The notes under the pieces: model-generated | What the model was told of the DNA's origin: nothing | Seen by the model: only the letters and a program-made list of their open reading frames with translations | Database searches by the model: none | Source: Leucothrix mucor DSM 2157 | GTDB taxonomy: Bacteria > Pseudomonadota > Gammaproteobacteria > Thiotrichales > Thiotrichaceae | Direction: 5' to 3' | Length of the DNA stretch: 64,000 nt | NCBI RefSeq assembly: GCF_000419525.1 | Contig: NZ_ATTE01000001.1 | Span: forward strand, 5,032,638-5,096,637 | Made by a program: the position numbers and the translations under genes | Part shown: positions 63,296-64,000 of the stretch, piece after piece | Layout: each line of letters opens with the position of its first letter | How positions within the stretch are numbered: the first letter of the stretch is position 1

Positions 63296-64000
63296 GTGAC
63301 AATAAATACTAAATGTTACAAAATAATTGAGTACAAAGGTATAGAAGTTGATTTTGAAAGTGTACGGGCTCTTGAATCTCCGGCTATCAAAGATCAAGTG
63401 CTAAGTTCCGAATCCTCGCAATTTATTCTACTAAATTCTAAAGCTTCTTTGGGGCGGTACCTTGCTAGACCCGTTGACTTCAATGTTAACAAACGGTTTG
63501 TTCAGTTTAGTTTTTACGATTCAAATAATGAAGACATATTGTCACGAAGTACACCTGTTAACTTCCCCTTCTATCCAAAGCCTCTTTTTGACGAATTCAA
63601 AGAAGCTGTAGAAAACTTTGTAGAATTACAAAACGACTCCACTTTGCCAAAAGAACAACGAGCTATTGCTAAGGGGTTTGTTCTTCCGGATCCTCGTATA
63701 TTTCCAGAAGCGTATAGAATTTATAAGCCGTCAGGACTTTTTAAGCTGACAGCTGAAAATCGCTTACTTGTTTTGTGGGGTATTGAGCCTACTTCTGTGG
63801 AAAAAGCATCTCTTCCTGCATTAGACGTCTTTGGTGTTTTAAATCAAACTGGGAATTCGACTTATGATGTTGACTTGCCAATATACTTGAAGGAAGAGAA
63901 GGAAGAGAAGGAAGAGAAGGAAGAGAAGGAAGAGAAGGAAGAGAAGGAAGAGAAGGAAGAGAAGGAAGAGAAGGAAGAGAAGGAAGAGAAGGAAGAGAAG
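63296..64000 (+). CDS. Unrecognised protein with C-terminal Lys-Glu-Glu repeats, partial
   Basis: I do not recognise the family. From GTG 63296 the frame is open to the window end (235 codons). The first 198 residues are an ordinary, probably globular part: YKIIEYKGIEVDFESVRALE, FVLPDPRIFPEAYRIYKPSG and LTAENRLLVLWGIEPTS. From residue 199 the protein is (Lys-Glu-Glu)n, coded by a 9-bp microsatellite that reaches the edge. The base composition is more AT-rich than the rest of the window, and decayed insertion sequences lie beside it, which suggests transfer. No signal peptide is visible. Confidence 0.7.
   Translation, partial: MTINTKCYKIIEYKGIEVDFESVRALESPAIKDQVLSSESSQFILLNSKASLGRYLARPVDFNVNKRFVQFSFYDSNNEDILSRSTPVNFPFYPKPLFDEFKEAVENFVELQNDSTLPKEQRAIAKGFVLPDPRIFPEAYRIYKPSGLFKLTAENRLLVLWGIEPTSVEKASLPALDVFGVLNQTGNSTYDVDLPIYLKEEKEEKEEKEEKEEKEEKEEKEEKEEKEEKEEKEEK
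63890..64000 (+). repeat. 9-bp tandem microsatellite (AAGGAAGAG)
   Basis: Twelve full units, with no mismatches, run from 63890 to the window end and continue beyond. The unit is three codons long, so copy-number change alters protein length without shifting frame. Confidence 0.95.

Overview
The window is chromosomal DNA of a Gram-negative gammaproteobacterium of moderate GC. Supporting traits are PutA, EttA, YgeA-like racemase, porin-type outer membrane protein, and the many genes for osmolyte uptake, synthesis and breakdown, which suggest a marine or saline heterotroph. A Thiotrichales bacterium such as Leucothrix is only a guess. No rRNA, tRNA, CRISPR array or prophage was seen.

Layout. 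1-6.1 kb: a PiT phosphate permease (cut by the left edge), a queuosine-precursor transporter under an apparent preQ1-I riboswitch, small conserved proteins, a HAD phosphatase, and a GAF histidine kinase/LuxR-type response regulator pair. 6.3-11.8 kb: a lactonase plus ribose-type sugar ABC importer operon, divergent from the two-component pair. 11.8-12.45 kb: two copies of a repeated structured non-coding element; a third copy lies at 3.3 kb. 12.45-20.2 kb: a carnitine / gamma-butyrobetaine / crotonobetaine catabolic operon (CdhR-like regulator, BKACE enzyme, carnitine dehydrogenase-thioesterase fusion, acyl-CoA dehydrogenase, ADP-forming-type acyl-CoA ligase, CaiD), followed by an MFS transporter and an amino-acid racemase. 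22.6-24.2 kb: a secreted protein, a PIN-like toxin/UPF0175 antitoxin pair, and a helically phased array of eight GCGCA motifs. 24.2-34.3 kb: a glycosylglycerate locus. A LacI-regulated ABC importer and GH63-like hydrolase lie on the minus strand, and the biosynthetic phosphatase and GpgS lie on the plus strand.

34.9-40.6 kb: a porin-like protein with 9-bp repeats upstream, PutA and a divergent Lrp-type regulator. 41.2-44.9 kb: a divergent pair of GNAT/C39-peptidase fusion and RimK-like ATP-grasp ligase, then an EamA transporter. 45.0-49.8 kb: a BMP-type nucleoside ABC importer. 50-61.9 kb: an orphan DmmA-like protein, a PlsC-like acyltransferase, a DUF1338 2-oxoadipate dioxygenase with a divergent ornithine cyclodeaminase-family protein, an RhlE-type helicase, a basic amino-acid decarboxylase, ADP-ribose pyrophosphatase and EttA. 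62-64 kb is an accessory end with two decayed insertion sequences and an unrecognised AT-rich gene that runs off the window in a 9-bp microsatellite coding Lys-Glu-Glu repeats.

How the genes work together. A recurring theme is compatible solutes: carnitine to glycine betaine, proline oxidation, and glucosyl- (or mannosyl-) glycerate synthesis, uptake and hydrolysis. The most novel-looking items are the non-coding element whose stems co-vary between copies, the 20-21-bp phased motif array at the toxin-antitoxin promoter, the ABC permease with an inserted periplasmic domain, and the GNAT-C39/RimK pair.
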